Assembly: GCF_900090245.1 (NCBI RefSeq)
Contig: NZ_FMDN01000023.1
Coordinates: forward strand, 29,706-93,705
Source: Micromonospora halophytica
Lineage (GTDB): Bacteria; Actinomycetota; Actinomycetes; Mycobacteriales; Micromonosporaceae
Length of the DNA stretch: 64,000 bases
Direction: 5' to 3'
Of the stretch, positions 45,785 through 54,876 are shown in pieces; position 1 is the first letter of the stretch; every line of letters starts with the position of its first letter. The position numbers were made by a program, and so were the translations under genes. Below the pieces are notes generated by a model. The model worked only from the letters and a program-made list of their open reading frames with translations, made no database searches and had not been told where the DNA came from.

Positions 45785-45920
45785 GTGCTCGGCGTTCAGC
45801 CCTTGGCCGACCGGAAATCGTAGATCCGGTCGCGCAGCCGCAGCACGTTGCCGGGGTGCGGCATCCTGGCGGTCCGGTTTGCAGTAGATGCATCCCGAAC
45901 CGCCTCGGTGGCGGTGTCGG

Positions 45921-46253
45921 TCAGCCGCGTTTGGCGACGGTGAGCAGGACGACCGCGTCCTCGAGTGCCTCCAGGGTGTGCCGGGCGTCGGGTACGACGA
46001 GCAGATCGCCCGCCGAGCCGGTCCATGAGGAGTCCCCGGTGGCCAGACGCACCTGTCCGTTCAACACGTGCACGGTGGCCTCGCCCGGGTTCTCGTGCTC
46101 GTCGAGCTTCTGTCCACCGGCCAGAGCGATGAGGGTCTGGCGTAACACCTTCTGCTGTCCGCCGTAAACCGTGTGTGCGCTACGGCCGTTTGTCGCGCCA
46201 CGTGCGTTGTCGAGCTGCTGTCGTGCCAGGACGGTCAGCGATGTGTGCTCCAT
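45921..46253 (-). CDS. Cupin domain protein
   Basis: 110 residues forming a single cupin barrel: LIALAGGQKLDEHENPGEAT (first cupin motif, with Glu/His positions), VHVLNGQVRLATGDSSW and LVVPDARHTLEALEDAVVLL (second motif). Small cupins of this type usually bind a metal and a small ligand; the reaction is unknown. ATG 46253 follows GGAGG by 8 bases. It stands alone. Confidence 0.88.
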   Translation of the reverse strand: MEHTSLTVLARQQLDNARGATNGRSAHTVYGGQQKVLRQTLIALAGGQKLDEHENPGEATVHVLNGQVRLATGDSSWTGSAGDLLVVPDARHTLEALEDAVVLLTVAKRG

Positions 46254-46582
46254 GTGGTACACCTCCGGTCGGCCGGAGCGATGTCCGGCATCAACGTCAG
46301 GGCGGTCGAGTCGGAGCATTCAGCTCCGCCCGTGATCGGTGGCGGGCCGCCGAGGCCGCCGGCGGCGACACGCCGACCTTGAACTGTACGGCTTCCTCTC
46401 GTCCGGCATCGCAGCGGCGAGTTGCCCACCGTGTTGGACGCCGCACTCAAGGATGCGAACCGTGGTCGTGCTGACGTCGAGCGATATCGGCGGCACCTCG
46501 ACTGTGCGGAGGGGATCCGGGAGAGGGTGCCCGGCACACGGCGGCTCGACATCGCTTCACGCAAGCTGCGGGAGGAGGGACA
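46254..46582. other. Intergenic region with possible gene remnant
   Basis: About 330 bases between the start of the cupin gene and the end of the next minus-strand gene. The plus strand from 46422 has a stretch with weak coding bias (VLDAALKDANRGRADVERYR), but it lacks a ribosome binding site and runs into the antisense of the membrane gene. I see no supportable gene. Confidence 0.4.
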
Positions 46583-46999
46583 TCACCTACCTCTTCGCCG
46601 TATCAGGACCAGGGCCATGGCGGGCAGCATCAGGATGTGGCCCGCAGTCATCACTGCCGACTCGGGTATCGTGCCGGCCCAGAACGGCACGAGCAGCACC
46701 ATGAACGACACGAGCATTGCAGCGTTCATCTCTACGATGCCGGCCCACTGGTGGCGACGGTAGCGCATCCAGGCCGTCATGCCCGTGCCCATGGTGAACA
46801 GCATGACCACGAGCCGCGCCTCCAGGCGATCCAGTATGTCGGCGTATCCGAGCAAGATGAGGGCGAGTCTGACGGCCATGCCCAGCACGACCATCCCGAC
46901 GACCATCGCGGCCACCATCTCCGCGAAGTGTCCGGACAGGCGGCGCCACGGGACGCTCCGGGAGGTCGGTCCGGCAGTCGCTTCGTCGGACGCGGTCAT
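46583..46999 (-). CDS. Small membrane protein with Met-rich helices
   Basis: 138 residues with four hydrophobic helices. The first, HFAEMVAAMVVGMVVLGMAV, carries several Met and a His/Glu pair at its start; a loop DILDRLEARLVVMLFTMGTG and MRYRRHQWAGIVEMNAAMLV follow. Sequences like this are sometimes labelled FliP-like in databases, but no flagellar genes are here. The Met-, His- and Glu-containing helices might bind a metal; this is inference. ATG 46999. The dyad at 47159-47172 lies about 160 bases upstream. Confidence 0.7.
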   Translation of the reverse strand: MTASDEATAGPTSRSVPWRRLSGHFAEMVAAMVVGMVVLGMAVRLALILLGYADILDRLEARLVVMLFTMGTGMTAWMRYRRHQWAGIVEMNAAMLVSFMVLLVPFWAGTIPESAVMTAGHILMLPAMALVLIRRRGR

Positions 47000-47158
47000 G
47001 GATGTTGCCCCTTCGCTCCTGGAACATCGAGGGTACCGGCGTACGTGCCGTGTCGGATTGCGTTGGGCTGCGGTCAGTCTGCGCCTCGTGGCATCTGCGA
47101 CAGCCGCGTCTCGCCGCCTCTCCCCGGCACACGCAGCCGCCCCACTCTAGCGAAAACA

Positions 47159-47172
47159 AGACATGAATGTCT
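47159..47172. promoter_or_regulatory. Palindrome between membrane gene and TetR gene
   Basis: AGACAT-GA-ATGTCT is a perfect 6-bp dyad in a relatively AT-rich spacer. On the minus strand TAGACA and TAGAGT, 18 bases apart, could be the -35 and -10 of the membrane gene, with the dyad over the -35. The neighbouring TetR protein (47374) is a candidate binder. Confidence 0.5.
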
Positions 47173-47373
47173 AGATTCTGCCGGGCAGTCGACGCTGCAT
47201 GCCCGGATCCAGACTGTCGCCGCCGCGTCCGACCAGGCCGCCTTCGCGCCGCTTCGCCCGATCCCACGACGGTCACGAGGGCCTTGACCTTCGACAGCCG
47301 AAGCTGAAGTGCACCTCGCCCGAAACGGTGGCGGTGTGGTGCCGCTACCGGAGCACTCTGCTAGTAAGGAGTC

Positions 47374-47952
47374 GTGCCGGAACTCGACTCTCCAGGGATG
47401 ATGCGAAGCGACGCCGAGCGAAACCGCCGGACTCTGCTGAACGCCGCCGCCAAGGTCCTCGCGGAGAATCCCGGAGCCTCGATAGCGCAGGTCGCGCAGA
47501 TTGCCGGCCTCGCTCGCGCAACGGTCTACCGTCATTTCCGCACCCGACAGGACCTGCTGGAGGCGATGCGCGCCGAAGCATTGGTCAGTGCGGCGGAGGC
47601 GATCGCCGGGTCGCGGCCTGACGAAGGGGATCCTCTTGACGCGCTCCGCCGCGCCGTGGAGGCCCTGGCGTCACACGGCGTACGCTTCCGAGCCTTGCTC
47701 GTCGAGGGTGTCGAGTTGGATCCCACCTTCCTGCAGGAGCGCGCCGAGGTGCTCAGCCCTCTGCGCGAGGTGGTCCGGCGGGGGCAGGAGGCGGGATTGA
47801 TCCGTCCCGAACTGCCGGCTCAGTGGGTCGTCACGGCGATGGCCGCGCTGCTTGCCGCGGGCGTCCGTACGCTGGCCGGCGGGACCGATCACCGCGCCGT
47901 GGCCGATCTGATCTTCGAGACCCTCACCGACGGCGTCGCCACCAACCCTTGA
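47374..47952 (+). CDS. TetR family transcriptional regulator
   Basis: 192 residues. The HTH reads SIAQVAQIAGLARATVYRHF followed by RTRQDLLEAMRAEAL; the ligand domain is helical and ends VADLIFETLTDGV. GTG 47374 has AAGGAG close upstream; ATG 47398 is a plausible alternative eight codons on. It may regulate the divergent membrane gene at 46583 through the dyad at 47159, or the monooxygenase/MMPL pair downstream; a terminator-like hairpin follows, so it is not co-transcribed with the latter. Confidence 0.9.
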   Translation: MPELDSPGMMRSDAERNRRTLLNAAAKVLAENPGASIAQVAQIAGLARATVYRHFRTRQDLLEAMRAEALVSAAEAIAGSRPDEGDPLDALRRAVEALASHGVRFRALLVEGVELDPTFLQERAEVLSPLREVVRRGQEAGLIRPELPAQWVVTAMAALLAAGVRTLAGGTDHRAVADLIFETLTDGVATNP

Positions 47953-47958
47953 GGCGTG

Positions 47959-47983
47959 CCAGGGGCTCTGTCGTCGCCCCTGG
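47959..47983 (+). terminator. Stem-loop after TetR gene
   Basis: CCAGGGGC (47959-47966) pairs perfectly with GCCCCTGG (47976-47983) over a 9-base loop, starting seven bases after the TetR stop. Confidence 0.65.
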
Positions 47984-48362
47984 TCCGCGGGGTGTTCGGA
48001 CGGTTGGCGGCAGGAGTTTCAAGCCCTGCGCCGCCCGGCGGCACTCGCGCATCGCCCTCCGTTCCAGCGCCGGTCTCGCCGGGTGTCGGCCACAAGGACC
48101 GTTGCGCTGCTGGTCGCGCTGACCGCGGTGCGGCCTCGCTTCCGCGCCGCTTTCCCTTGCGTGGGGTGTCCTGCGCCCTCGTACTGACACCCGCCTCGAT
48201 CCTGTCCGGAAGGCACTCGGGCGGCGCGTCGGAGCGAGGGCCCTGGCGGTACGGCGCGGTGCGCCGACGGGGAAGCGCAGAACCTAGACGCCGATGTCTC
48301 ACTTAGGCTACGGTTGCCGCCGGCAGTCACCTCCCCGACCACTGCCTGAAGGGAAGGAAGAA
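47984..48362. other. Intergenic region, no gene seen
   Basis: About 380 bases between the TetR terminator and the monooxygenase. No frame shows convincing codon bias with a start signal. The last 60 bases should hold the monooxygenase promoter; CTTAGGCTACGGT around 48302-48314 could include a -10, but this is weak. Confidence 0.45.
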
Positions 48363-49985
48363 GTGACTTCTGAGCGCCCTGTCCCAAACGTCCCGAAGCA
48401 CCAGCCGCTACCGGCGTCGGACGTGGAACCTCAGGTCGACGTCCTGGTAGTCGGCGCCGGTCCGACCGGTCTGACCGCAGCCTCCGAAGCGATCCGACAC
48501 GGCCTGTCTGTCCGGATCGTCGAGAGCAGGCCGTACCGCTCCACCTTCTCGAAGGCTCTTGTAGCCCATGCCCGAACGCTCGAGGTGTTCGAGACGATGG
48601 GGATCGCCGACGAGTTCCTCGCCGAAGGCACCAGGTTCGCGGCGCTGAACACCCACGCCGGGCACCGGCGCCGCGCCGTTCGTGTCGACTTGCTCGATCA
48701 ACCCTGGGGCGACACCGCCTATCCGTTCTGGCTGTCCATACCCCAGTACGCGACCGAACGCATCCTCGAGGACCACCTCAACGCGCTCGGGGGCGAAGTG
48801 GAGTGGCAGACCACCCTCGATCGCCTCCAGGACAATGGCGACCACGTCGAAGCGACGCTGACCCGCGCGGACGGCGAAGACGAGGGGGTACGCGCTCGCT
48901 GGGTGGTCGGTGCCGATGGCGGACGCAGCCGGGTACGCGAGCAGGTCGGCCTGCGGCTGGACCGCGCGGACGCGGGGGCGACCTTCATCCTCGCTGACGT
49001 CAAGACCAGCGCGAACCTGACCGAGGACGAGGGACACGTCTTCCTCCACCCAGCAGGGCTGCTGCTGATCGTGCCGATGCCGCAACCCCGCCGCTGGCGG
49101 ATCATCGCCCATGTGCCGACACCCCCGGTAGGCGCGCCGCTCACCATCGACGCTCCCCTTCTGGATGACCTGATCCGGGAACGCTCGGGAATCGAGTTCG
49201 GCAGCCACGACGTCGTGTGGGAGTCGCAGTTCAACCTGAGCCACGGCGTGGCCGATCACTACCGCCGTGGGCGGGTGTTCCTCACCGGTGACGCGGCGCA
49301 CGTCCACAGCCCGGTCGGCGGGCAGGGCCTCAACACCGGGGTGCAGGACGCGCACAACCTGCTGTGGAAGCTGGGCCTCGCCCGGCGGATGGACGCCGAG
49401 CCCGCCGAGCGGCTGCTCGACAGCTACGAGGCGGAGCGCCGCCCGGTCGGCCACGCGATGGTCCGGGGCACCGCCCAGGTCACCCGGATCCTGACGACCC
49501 GAGGGAGTCTGATCCGAACGGTGGTGGGTGCGATGGCGCCCAGGGTCATCCGACGCTCCGCCGTCCAGGCCCGACTCGGCCGTAACGTCGGCATGCTGGA
49601 GATCGCATACCCGGACAGCCCGATCGTGCCTGCGGCCGCAGTGGCGGCCGGGGCCGGCCGCCGCATGCCGAACCCGGAACTGCGGTCCGGCGGACGGCTC
49701 TACGAGCGACTGGACCGTACCGCCCACACCTGGGTGGTACGGGGATCCACCGACGAAGCTGCCCCTGACCGGAACCACCCTCGGTGGAAAGGCATACCGC
49801 TGGTTCACGTCAGCAACGAGGCACTGCTCCGTCACGTCGACGGCGTGGCGCAGGTGACGCTCGTCCGCCCCGACCGCTACATCGCCGCAGCCGGGGACAC
49901 CCCAGAGTCGGTCTGGTCCCAGGTCGACGGCCGGCTGATCCCTACGTCGGACGTCGTGGCCGGCCCGCCGGCGACGAGCGATTGA
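48363..49985 (+). CDS. FAD-dependent aromatic monooxygenase (PheA/TfdB type)
   Basis: 540 residues. FAD-binding features in order: GAGPTGLTAASEAIRHGLSV (dinucleotide loop, about residue 32), VVGADGGRSRVREQVG (DG motif, about 180) and RVFLTGDAAHVHSPVGGQGL (GD motif, about 305). The C-terminal domain is thioredoxin-like as in phenol hydroxylases. It should hydroxylate an aromatic or polyketide substrate using NAD(P)H and O2. GTG 48363 follows GGAAGGAAG. An MMPL exporter follows 88 bases later, so the pair may inactivate and export a toxic aromatic; the substrate is unknown. Confidence 0.92.
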   Translation: MTSERPVPNVPKHQPLPASDVEPQVDVLVVGAGPTGLTAASEAIRHGLSVRIVESRPYRSTFSKALVAHARTLEVFETMGIADEFLAEGTRFAALNTHAGHRRRAVRVDLLDQPWGDTAYPFWLSIPQYATERILEDHLNALGGEVEWQTTLDRLQDNGDHVEATLTRADGEDEGVRARWVVGADGGRSRVREQVGLRLDRADAGATFILADVKTSANLTEDEGHVFLHPAGLLLIVPMPQPRRWRIIAHVPTPPVGAPLTIDAPLLDDLIRERSGIEFGSHDVVWESQFNLSHGVADHYRRGRVFLTGDAAHVHSPVGGQGLNTGVQDAHNLLWKLGLARRMDAEPAERLLDSYEAERRPVGHAMVRGTAQVTRILTTRGSLIRTVVGAMAPRVIRRSAVQARLGRNVGMLEIAYPDSPIVPAAAVAAGAGRRMPNPELRSGGRLYERLDRTAHTWVVRGSTDEAAPDRNHPRWKGIPLVHVSNEALLRHVDGVAQVTLVRPDRYIAAAGDTPESVWSQVDGRLIPTSDVVAGPPATSD

Positions 49986-50073
49986 CCGACACATCTCTCA
50001 ATCCGACATCTGTCCGCGGACGGGCCGGCTCCGAACACCGGATCCACCCGCCTGACTGGAGGAGGTTCCACCC

Positions 50074-52191
50074 TTGCTTGCTGCACTTGGTCGGTTCTCG
50101 GTGCGCCACCGCTGGTTGGTGGTGGTCACCTGGGTGCTCTTGTTGATAGGTGCGCTAGGGGCGGGCCGTGAGTTCGGAGGGTCGTTCACCAACGACCTGA
50201 CGCTCGCGGACACCGATTCCCAGGCCGCCTACGACACCCTGCGGGATCGCTTTCCCGACATGTCCGGGGACGGAATGCAGGTCGTCATCCACCGCGACAG
50301 CGGTGTCACGTCGCCCGAGGTCCAGCATGCGGTCGACGCGTCCCTGGCGGAGGTCCGCGCCGACCGGGACATCGCGGCCGCCCAGTCCCCGTACGGCCCG
50401 GGCCAGCGCCTGGTCTCCGACGACGGCCGCACCGCCATCGCCACCGTTCAGTTCAACGAACGCGCCAAGGACATCCCGCGGGAGACTCTCGAGCAGGCCC
50501 AGGCGTCCTTCGAGCCGCTTCGCGACCTGGGCTTGCAAGTCGAATACGGCGGCCCGGCGGTACAGACGGAGTCCGGCCCCTCGGGCAGTGAGGTCTACGG
50601 CCTGGTCGCCGCCGTCATCGTGCTGCTCATCGCGTTCGGATCGCTGTTCGCCATGGTCGTGCCGATCGTCACGGCACTGATGGCGCTGGGCGTCGGCATG
50701 GGCGTGATCGAACTGCTGGCCAACTCGGTCACCATCGGCACTTCCGGCCCGGTCGTCGCCGCCATGATCGGTCTGGGCGTCGGCATCGACTACGCGCTGC
50801 TGGTCGTCACGCGTCACCGCGAAGGGCTTTCACTCGGTCACGATCCGCACGAGTCCATCGAGCGGGCCATGCGGACGGCGGGGCGTGCGGTCCTCGTCGC
50901 CGGCGCAACGGTGATCGTCGCGATCCTCAGCCTCTACCTGATCGGTATCCCGTTCGTCTCCGCCCTCGCCCTGGCCAGCGCGATCACCGTCGCGGCCACC
51001 CTGCTCGCCGCGGTGACGCTGCTGCCCGCCCTGCTCGGGATCTTCGGTGGCAAGCTGGATCGGCTGCGCATCCGGCGGATCCAATTCGACCACGGCGGCG
51101 GCCGGGAGAGCGGCTGGCACCGCTGGGCGCGCGGAGTGCAACGGTGGCGCTGGATCGCGGTGCCACTGGCCGCCGCCCTGCTCGTCATCCTGGCGCTGCC
51201 ATTGACGTCACTGCGGCTGGGCACCGGCGACGGTGGGTCGCAGCCGACCGAGTCGACCCAGCGGAAGGCATACGACCTGGTCACCGAGGACTTCGGTCCC
51301 GGGAGGACCGGTCCGTTGCTGGTGACCGTCAGCTACCCCACCGGCACCTCTGCCCAGCAGGCCGGCGGCGAGCTGCGCGCGGAGCTGCTCGCCATCGAAG
51401 GGGTGACGCAGGTGTCGCCGCCGCGGGTCGACACGCAGGGGAGTACTGCGCTGCTGACGGTGGTGCCGAGCGGCTCCCCCGACGACGAATCCACCGAGCG
51501 ACTGGTGCACCGCCTGCGCAGCGATGTACTGCCCGAGGCAGCCGCCGGAGCTGAGACGCACGTCGGCGGTGCCACGGCAACCAGCATCGACCTGGCAGAC
51601 AAGCTCGACGAGCGGATGATCTGGTTCATGCTGCTCGTCGTCGGCCTGGCCTTCCTGGTTCTGCTGGCCGAGTTTCGCTCGCTGCTGGTCCCGCTCGTGG
51701 CGGTCGTGATGAACCTGCTCGCCGTCGGTGCCGCGTACGGTCCGGTGGTGGCAGTGTTCCAATGGGGCTGGTGGCCGGCTGAACTCATCGGCGCGCAGCC
51801 CGGCCCGGTCGAGTCGTTCGCCCCGGTCATGCTCTTCGCCGTCCTGTTCGGCCTCTCCACCGACTACGCGGTGTTCCTGCTCAGCCGCGTCCACGAGGAG
51901 TTCAAGCAAACAGGCGACGCACGGCGTTCCATCGTCAACGGCATGGGCGCCACCTCGCGTGTGATCATGGCGGCCGCGTCGGTGATGGTCGTCGTCTTCG
52001 CCAGCTTCGTCCTCAACGACCAGCGCACGGTCAACCTCTTCGGATTCGGCCTGGCAACCGCCATCGCGATGTACGCGCTCGTCGCCATGCTCGTACTGAC
52101 CCCCGCGCTGCTCGCCGTTCTCGGCCGGGCCGCGTGGTGGTTCCCCGGGGAGTCCAGGCACCGGCCGACCCCCGCGAACCTCGAGCCGTAG
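50074..52191 (+). CDS. MMPL family RND transporter
   Basis: 705 residues with twelve membrane helices in the duplicated 1+5+1+5 plan. An N-terminal helix (WLVVVTWVLLLIGALG) precedes an extracytoplasmic domain; the first helix bundle has GLGVGIDYALLVVTRHREGL and the second has LFGLSTDYAVFLLSRVHEEF, each with the Asp-Tyr pair used for proton relay in MmpL proteins. It exports lipids or hydrophobic drugs using the proton gradient. TTG 50074 follows GAGGAGG at about 8 bases. Downstream of a monooxygenase and convergent with a TetR gene. Confidence 0.92.
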   Translation: MLAALGRFSVRHRWLVVVTWVLLLIGALGAGREFGGSFTNDLTLADTDSQAAYDTLRDRFPDMSGDGMQVVIHRDSGVTSPEVQHAVDASLAEVRADRDIAAAQSPYGPGQRLVSDDGRTAIATVQFNERAKDIPRETLEQAQASFEPLRDLGLQVEYGGPAVQTESGPSGSEVYGLVAAVIVLLIAFGSLFAMVVPIVTALMALGVGMGVIELLANSVTIGTSGPVVAAMIGLGVGIDYALLVVTRHREGLSLGHDPHESIERAMRTAGRAVLVAGATVIVAILSLYLIGIPFVSALALASAITVAATLLAAVTLLPALLGIFGGKLDRLRIRRIQFDHGGGRESGWHRWARGVQRWRWIAVPLAAALLVILALPLTSLRLGTGDGGSQPTESTQRKAYDLVTEDFGPGRTGPLLVTVSYPTGTSAQQAGGELRAELLAIEGVTQVSPPRVDTQGSTALLTVVPSGSPDDESTERLVHRLRSDVLPEAAAGAETHVGGATATSIDLADKLDERMIWFMLLVVGLAFLVLLAEFRSLLVPLVAVVMNLLAVGAAYGPVVAVFQWGWWPAELIGAQPGPVESFAPVMLFAVLFGLSTDYAVFLLSRVHEEFKQTGDARRSIVNGMGATSRVIMAAASVMVVVFASFVLNDQRTVNLFGFGLATAIAMYALVAMLVLTPALLAVLGRAAWWFPGESRHRPTPANLEP

Positions 52192-52296
52192 ACGGATCCG
52201 TTCGAGGCCGCCTCGGCGAATCCGACCGCGCCGGCAACGATGACTCCGCCGGCCACCACGTCGTCAGCGGCACCACCTCCTGATCGGATCCCACCA

Positions 52297-52334
52297 CCGT
52301 CCGGGCCCGGCCGTTCACGGCCGGGCCCGGACGG
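52297..52334. terminator. Bidirectional terminator between MMPL and TetR genes
   Basis: Two perfect 18-bp arms (52297-52314 and 52317-52334) flank a two-base centre, an extremely stable GC stem. It lies between two convergent genes, as expected for a shared terminator. Confidence 0.85.
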
Positions 52335-52468
52335 GCACCCACGACCCCCGTTCACCGATGCGCCGTGAACCCGCGCCGCAGTTGACCGTCCGTCCACCGT
52401 CGGGCCGCAACCAGGGCCGCTACGTCCCGCCGTTCGCCTCCGGGTCTCCTTGCGAGCGATCCCGAGGC

Positions 52469-53095
52469 TCAGGGCGTGGTCGCCCCGCCGTCGGCAGGTA
52501 GCGGCCGAGGCAGTTCCCCGGTCACGTACCGTTGGATGGTTGGACCGACGACCGCGACGACCCACTCCGCGGAGGCGCCCGCCATCGGCGGGAGTGCCAG
52601 GACGTAGCGAGTGGTGGCCAGACCGGACAGCTGCGAGGCGATCAGGGCAGCGCGCAGGCTGGCCTCCCGCCGATCCACCCCCAACCGCCTCAGTAGTTCA
52701 CCGGCGACCGCCGGGAGGACCGCCTCGCGCACCAGATCCGCCGTCGGTCCTCCCGTCACCGCGGTGCGCAGCAGCGCACTCGCGTTGGCGCCGGCACCGC
52801 CCTCCCACACTTCGAGGAAGCGGGCGACCATCCGCTCGCCGAGGGTGTCCACGTCACCGGCGAACAGGTCCGACAACAGCCCCTCCGGATCGACCGCCGT
52901 ACGCACGGCCGTTCGGAACAGCTCGACCTTGCTGCCGAAGTAGTGGTGCACCAGAGCGGGGTCCACAGCTGCCACCGACGCGACCTGCCGGATCGAGACA
53001 CCGTCATATCCCCGGGCCGCGAAGGCGTCCCGGGCCGCGGCGAGGATGGCCGCCCGGGTCCCCGCCTCGCCTGGCCGGCGGCCCGTACGTGGCAT
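52469..53095 (-). CDS. TetR family transcriptional regulator
   Basis: 208 residues. HTH: SIRQVASVAAVDPALVHHYF followed by GSKVELFRTAV, the form common in TetR repressors of efflux pumps; a C-terminal TetR_C domain (LRTAVTGGPTADLVREAVLP) follows. ATG 53095 has GAGGAGGG five bases upstream. It is convergent with the MMPL gene, and may regulate that exporter, but the site is not evident. A long-spaced repeat GTGTCGAT...ATCGACAC (53150-53188) lies in its upstream region. Confidence 0.92.
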   Translation of the reverse strand: MPRTGRRPGEAGTRAAILAAARDAFAARGYDGVSIRQVASVAAVDPALVHHYFGSKVELFRTAVRTAVDPEGLLSDLFAGDVDTLGERMVARFLEVWEGGAGANASALLRTAVTGGPTADLVREAVLPAVAGELLRRLGVDRREASLRAALIASQLSGLATTRYVLALPPMAGASAEWVVAVVGPTIQRYVTGELPRPLPADGGATTP

Positions 53096-53245
53096 CTGGC
53101 CCTCCTCCGAACCGCAGGGCAACTCTCTTGGAAACTGCGCCTCGGTGGTGTGTCGATCGCGGTCCGTTCCGCCGACCACCATCGACACCGTCGCCAGCAG
53201 GTCGGCTCAGCGTAGGCGGCGCCGCGTCGGCCAAGGGCTGTTCCG

Positions 53246-53390
53246 GTGACCAGTGTGCACGACCGTGGGGCTGATGCCGTCAGGGCCCTGGACGGGGGGA
53301 GGGTACTGCCATGTCACCGATCTCCCCGGGCGTCGTTGGTATCCCGCCGTCTGGGACCTGCCCGGTGGGCACGTGGAGCCGGGGACCGCC
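53246..53390 (+). pseudogene. Truncated, frameshifted Nudix hydrolase relic
   Basis: A GTG at 53246 opens a frame reading AVRALDGGRVLPCHRSP; after one extra base about 53322 a second frame continues with RRWYPAVWDLPGGHVEPG, the start of a Nudix domain with the beginning of its GX5E box. The Nudix helix after GHVEPG is missing and unrelated sequence follows, so the gene has lost its catalytic half. It is a clear fragment of a MutT-like protein. Confidence 0.65.
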
Positions 53391-53457
53391 TGGCGCGGCA
53401 CTTGCTCGAGAGCTTCGCATCGCTCACTCACACAGCTCATGAGCGGGACCGCCCGGT

Positions 53458-54573
53458 TCAGGCTACGAGCAGGCGGAGACCGAGCTCTGCGGTGTCGAGG
53501 GCGACGAGGTCGCGGTTGCGTTCGGCCCACCGGCCTGAGGAGAGGTCTTCGCGGAGGGTGCTGACTGCCCGTTGCTCAGCCTGCGGTCCGACTCTGGTCC
53601 ATACCGAGACCGCGCGGCGTACGTGTTCGTCCAGGTACGCCTCGGGCCGGCGCCAGTGTGCCTCGAAGAAGCCGTCAGCGCAGTCCCACGGGACGAGCAC
53701 CGGCTCCGCGCGTCCGCCGATCGCGCGGGTCAGGTCGGCCAGGGACGGCCAGCCGACGAGGAGGTCGGCGAACTCTGGCAGGTAGTCGCGGGTGAGCCAG
53801 AACCGCTGACGCCAGCCGGTGTCGTCGGCGTCGTACGTGAACACCACCACGCGGCGGGCCACCCGGCGCATCTCCCGTAGCCCGGCGACCGGGTCCGGCC
53901 AGTGATGGACGGTGCTGACCGCCATCGCGGCGTCGAAGGACTGGTCCTCGAACGGCAGGCTCTCCGCAGCGGCGGCCACGCACGGCGCCGCGCCCACGGG
54001 ACGCTGCGCCCGCATGACCGCCGATGGTTCCACCGCCGTGACGTCGCGGTCGGGTGGTTCGTAGGAGCCGGTGCCGGCCCCGACGTTCAGCACCGTTCGT
54101 GCGTCTCCCAGCGCATCCCAGATGCGGGCGGCGATGCGTGGTTCGGTGCGCCGCGTCGCCGGGTAGGCGGATCCGATGGCGTCGTACAACTGCGCACCGA
54201 ACATCTTCAGCTGTTCCTCCGGTGTCGTCCTGATTCCCATTGCTCGTGCCTCCAGTTCCCTGTCTATGGCCGTCACCATGGCGGCAGCGCGGTCGCGCTG
54301 GTCCATCAGCAGACCGCGCAGCCGGCACAGGTGCGCGACCGCGTCGGCGGCCGGGTCGTCGACCAGATCCGCGATCTCCCGCAGTCCGAAGCCGAGCCGC
54401 CGGTAGGCGAGCACCTCCCGGAGTCTCTCCACGTCGCCGGCGGAGTAGGCCCGGTGCCCAGCCGCGGTCCGCGTGGACGGCTCCAGGAGGCCGATTTCGT
54501 CATAGTGGTGCAGGGTGCGGACGCTGACGCCGGCCAACTCCGCCACCCGCCCCACGGTCAGGTGCTCCTCCAC
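53458..54573 (-). CDS. MerR HTH fused to SAM-dependent methyltransferase
   Basis: 371 residues. Residues 1-75 are a MerR HTH (VGRVAELAGVSVRTLHHYDE, then GHRAYSAGDVERLREVLAYR). Residues 75-140 are the coiled coil and GIRTTPEEQLKMFG found in TipAL regulators. Where the TipAS antibiotic-binding domain should follow, a class I methyltransferase appears: TVLNVGAGTGSYEPPD (SAM site), AVEPSAVM, LPFEDQSFDAAMAVSTVHHW. The frame is open across the join. This is an unusual fusion: a DNA-binding regulator whose sensor has been replaced by a methyltransferase, or a recent deletion joining two genes. GTG 54573 starts just before the HTH. Confidence 0.85.
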   Translation of the reverse strand: MEEHLTVGRVAELAGVSVRTLHHYDEIGLLEPSTRTAAGHRAYSAGDVERLREVLAYRRLGFGLREIADLVDDPAADAVAHLCRLRGLLMDQRDRAAAMVTAIDRELEARAMGIRTTPEEQLKMFGAQLYDAIGSAYPATRRTEPRIAARIWDALGDARTVLNVGAGTGSYEPPDRDVTAVEPSAVMRAQRPVGAAPCVAAAAESLPFEDQSFDAAMAVSTVHHWPDPVAGLREMRRVARRVVVFTYDADDTGWRQRFWLTRDYLPEFADLLVGWPSLADLTRAIGGRAEPVLVPWDCADGFFEAHWRRPEAYLDEHVRRAVSVWTRVGPQAEQRAVSTLREDLSSGRWAERNRDLVALDTAELGLRLLVA

Positions 54574-54876
54574 GCCACCGACTATGTGCCATGACGCCGC
54601 GTGAGGAGCAAGTGCTTCGCTGCTCGTCGCCCCGCCCCAGATTCCGCCCGTGCGGGTGTCGACCGGAGACGCCCGCACCTCTGTGGCGGCCGAGCGCACG
54701 GCCCGCGAGCGCGCCTGGTACGTGGCCGGCCGGGCCCGTTCCATGATGGCTTGTCCCGCGGAGCGCTACCTCGTTCCACCCGCGTCCGGCGTACCCACGG
54801 CCGAGCTCCGCACCGAGATCGCCTGGCCGGTCCGACCCATGTCCGGTCCGTCCGGACCAGCAGATCAGGAGACCCG
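54574..54876. other. Divergent intergenic region, no gene seen
   Basis: 303 bases between the divergent MerR-methyltransferase and BtrH-like genes. An open frame without start signal crosses part of it. It should contain both promoters; no clear dyad of MerR type with a 19-bp spacer was found. Confidence 0.4.

Noticed and set aside
46422..46580. Possible small plus-strand gene
   Set aside because: Weak coding bias, no ribosome binding site, and it runs into the antisense of the membrane gene at 46583.
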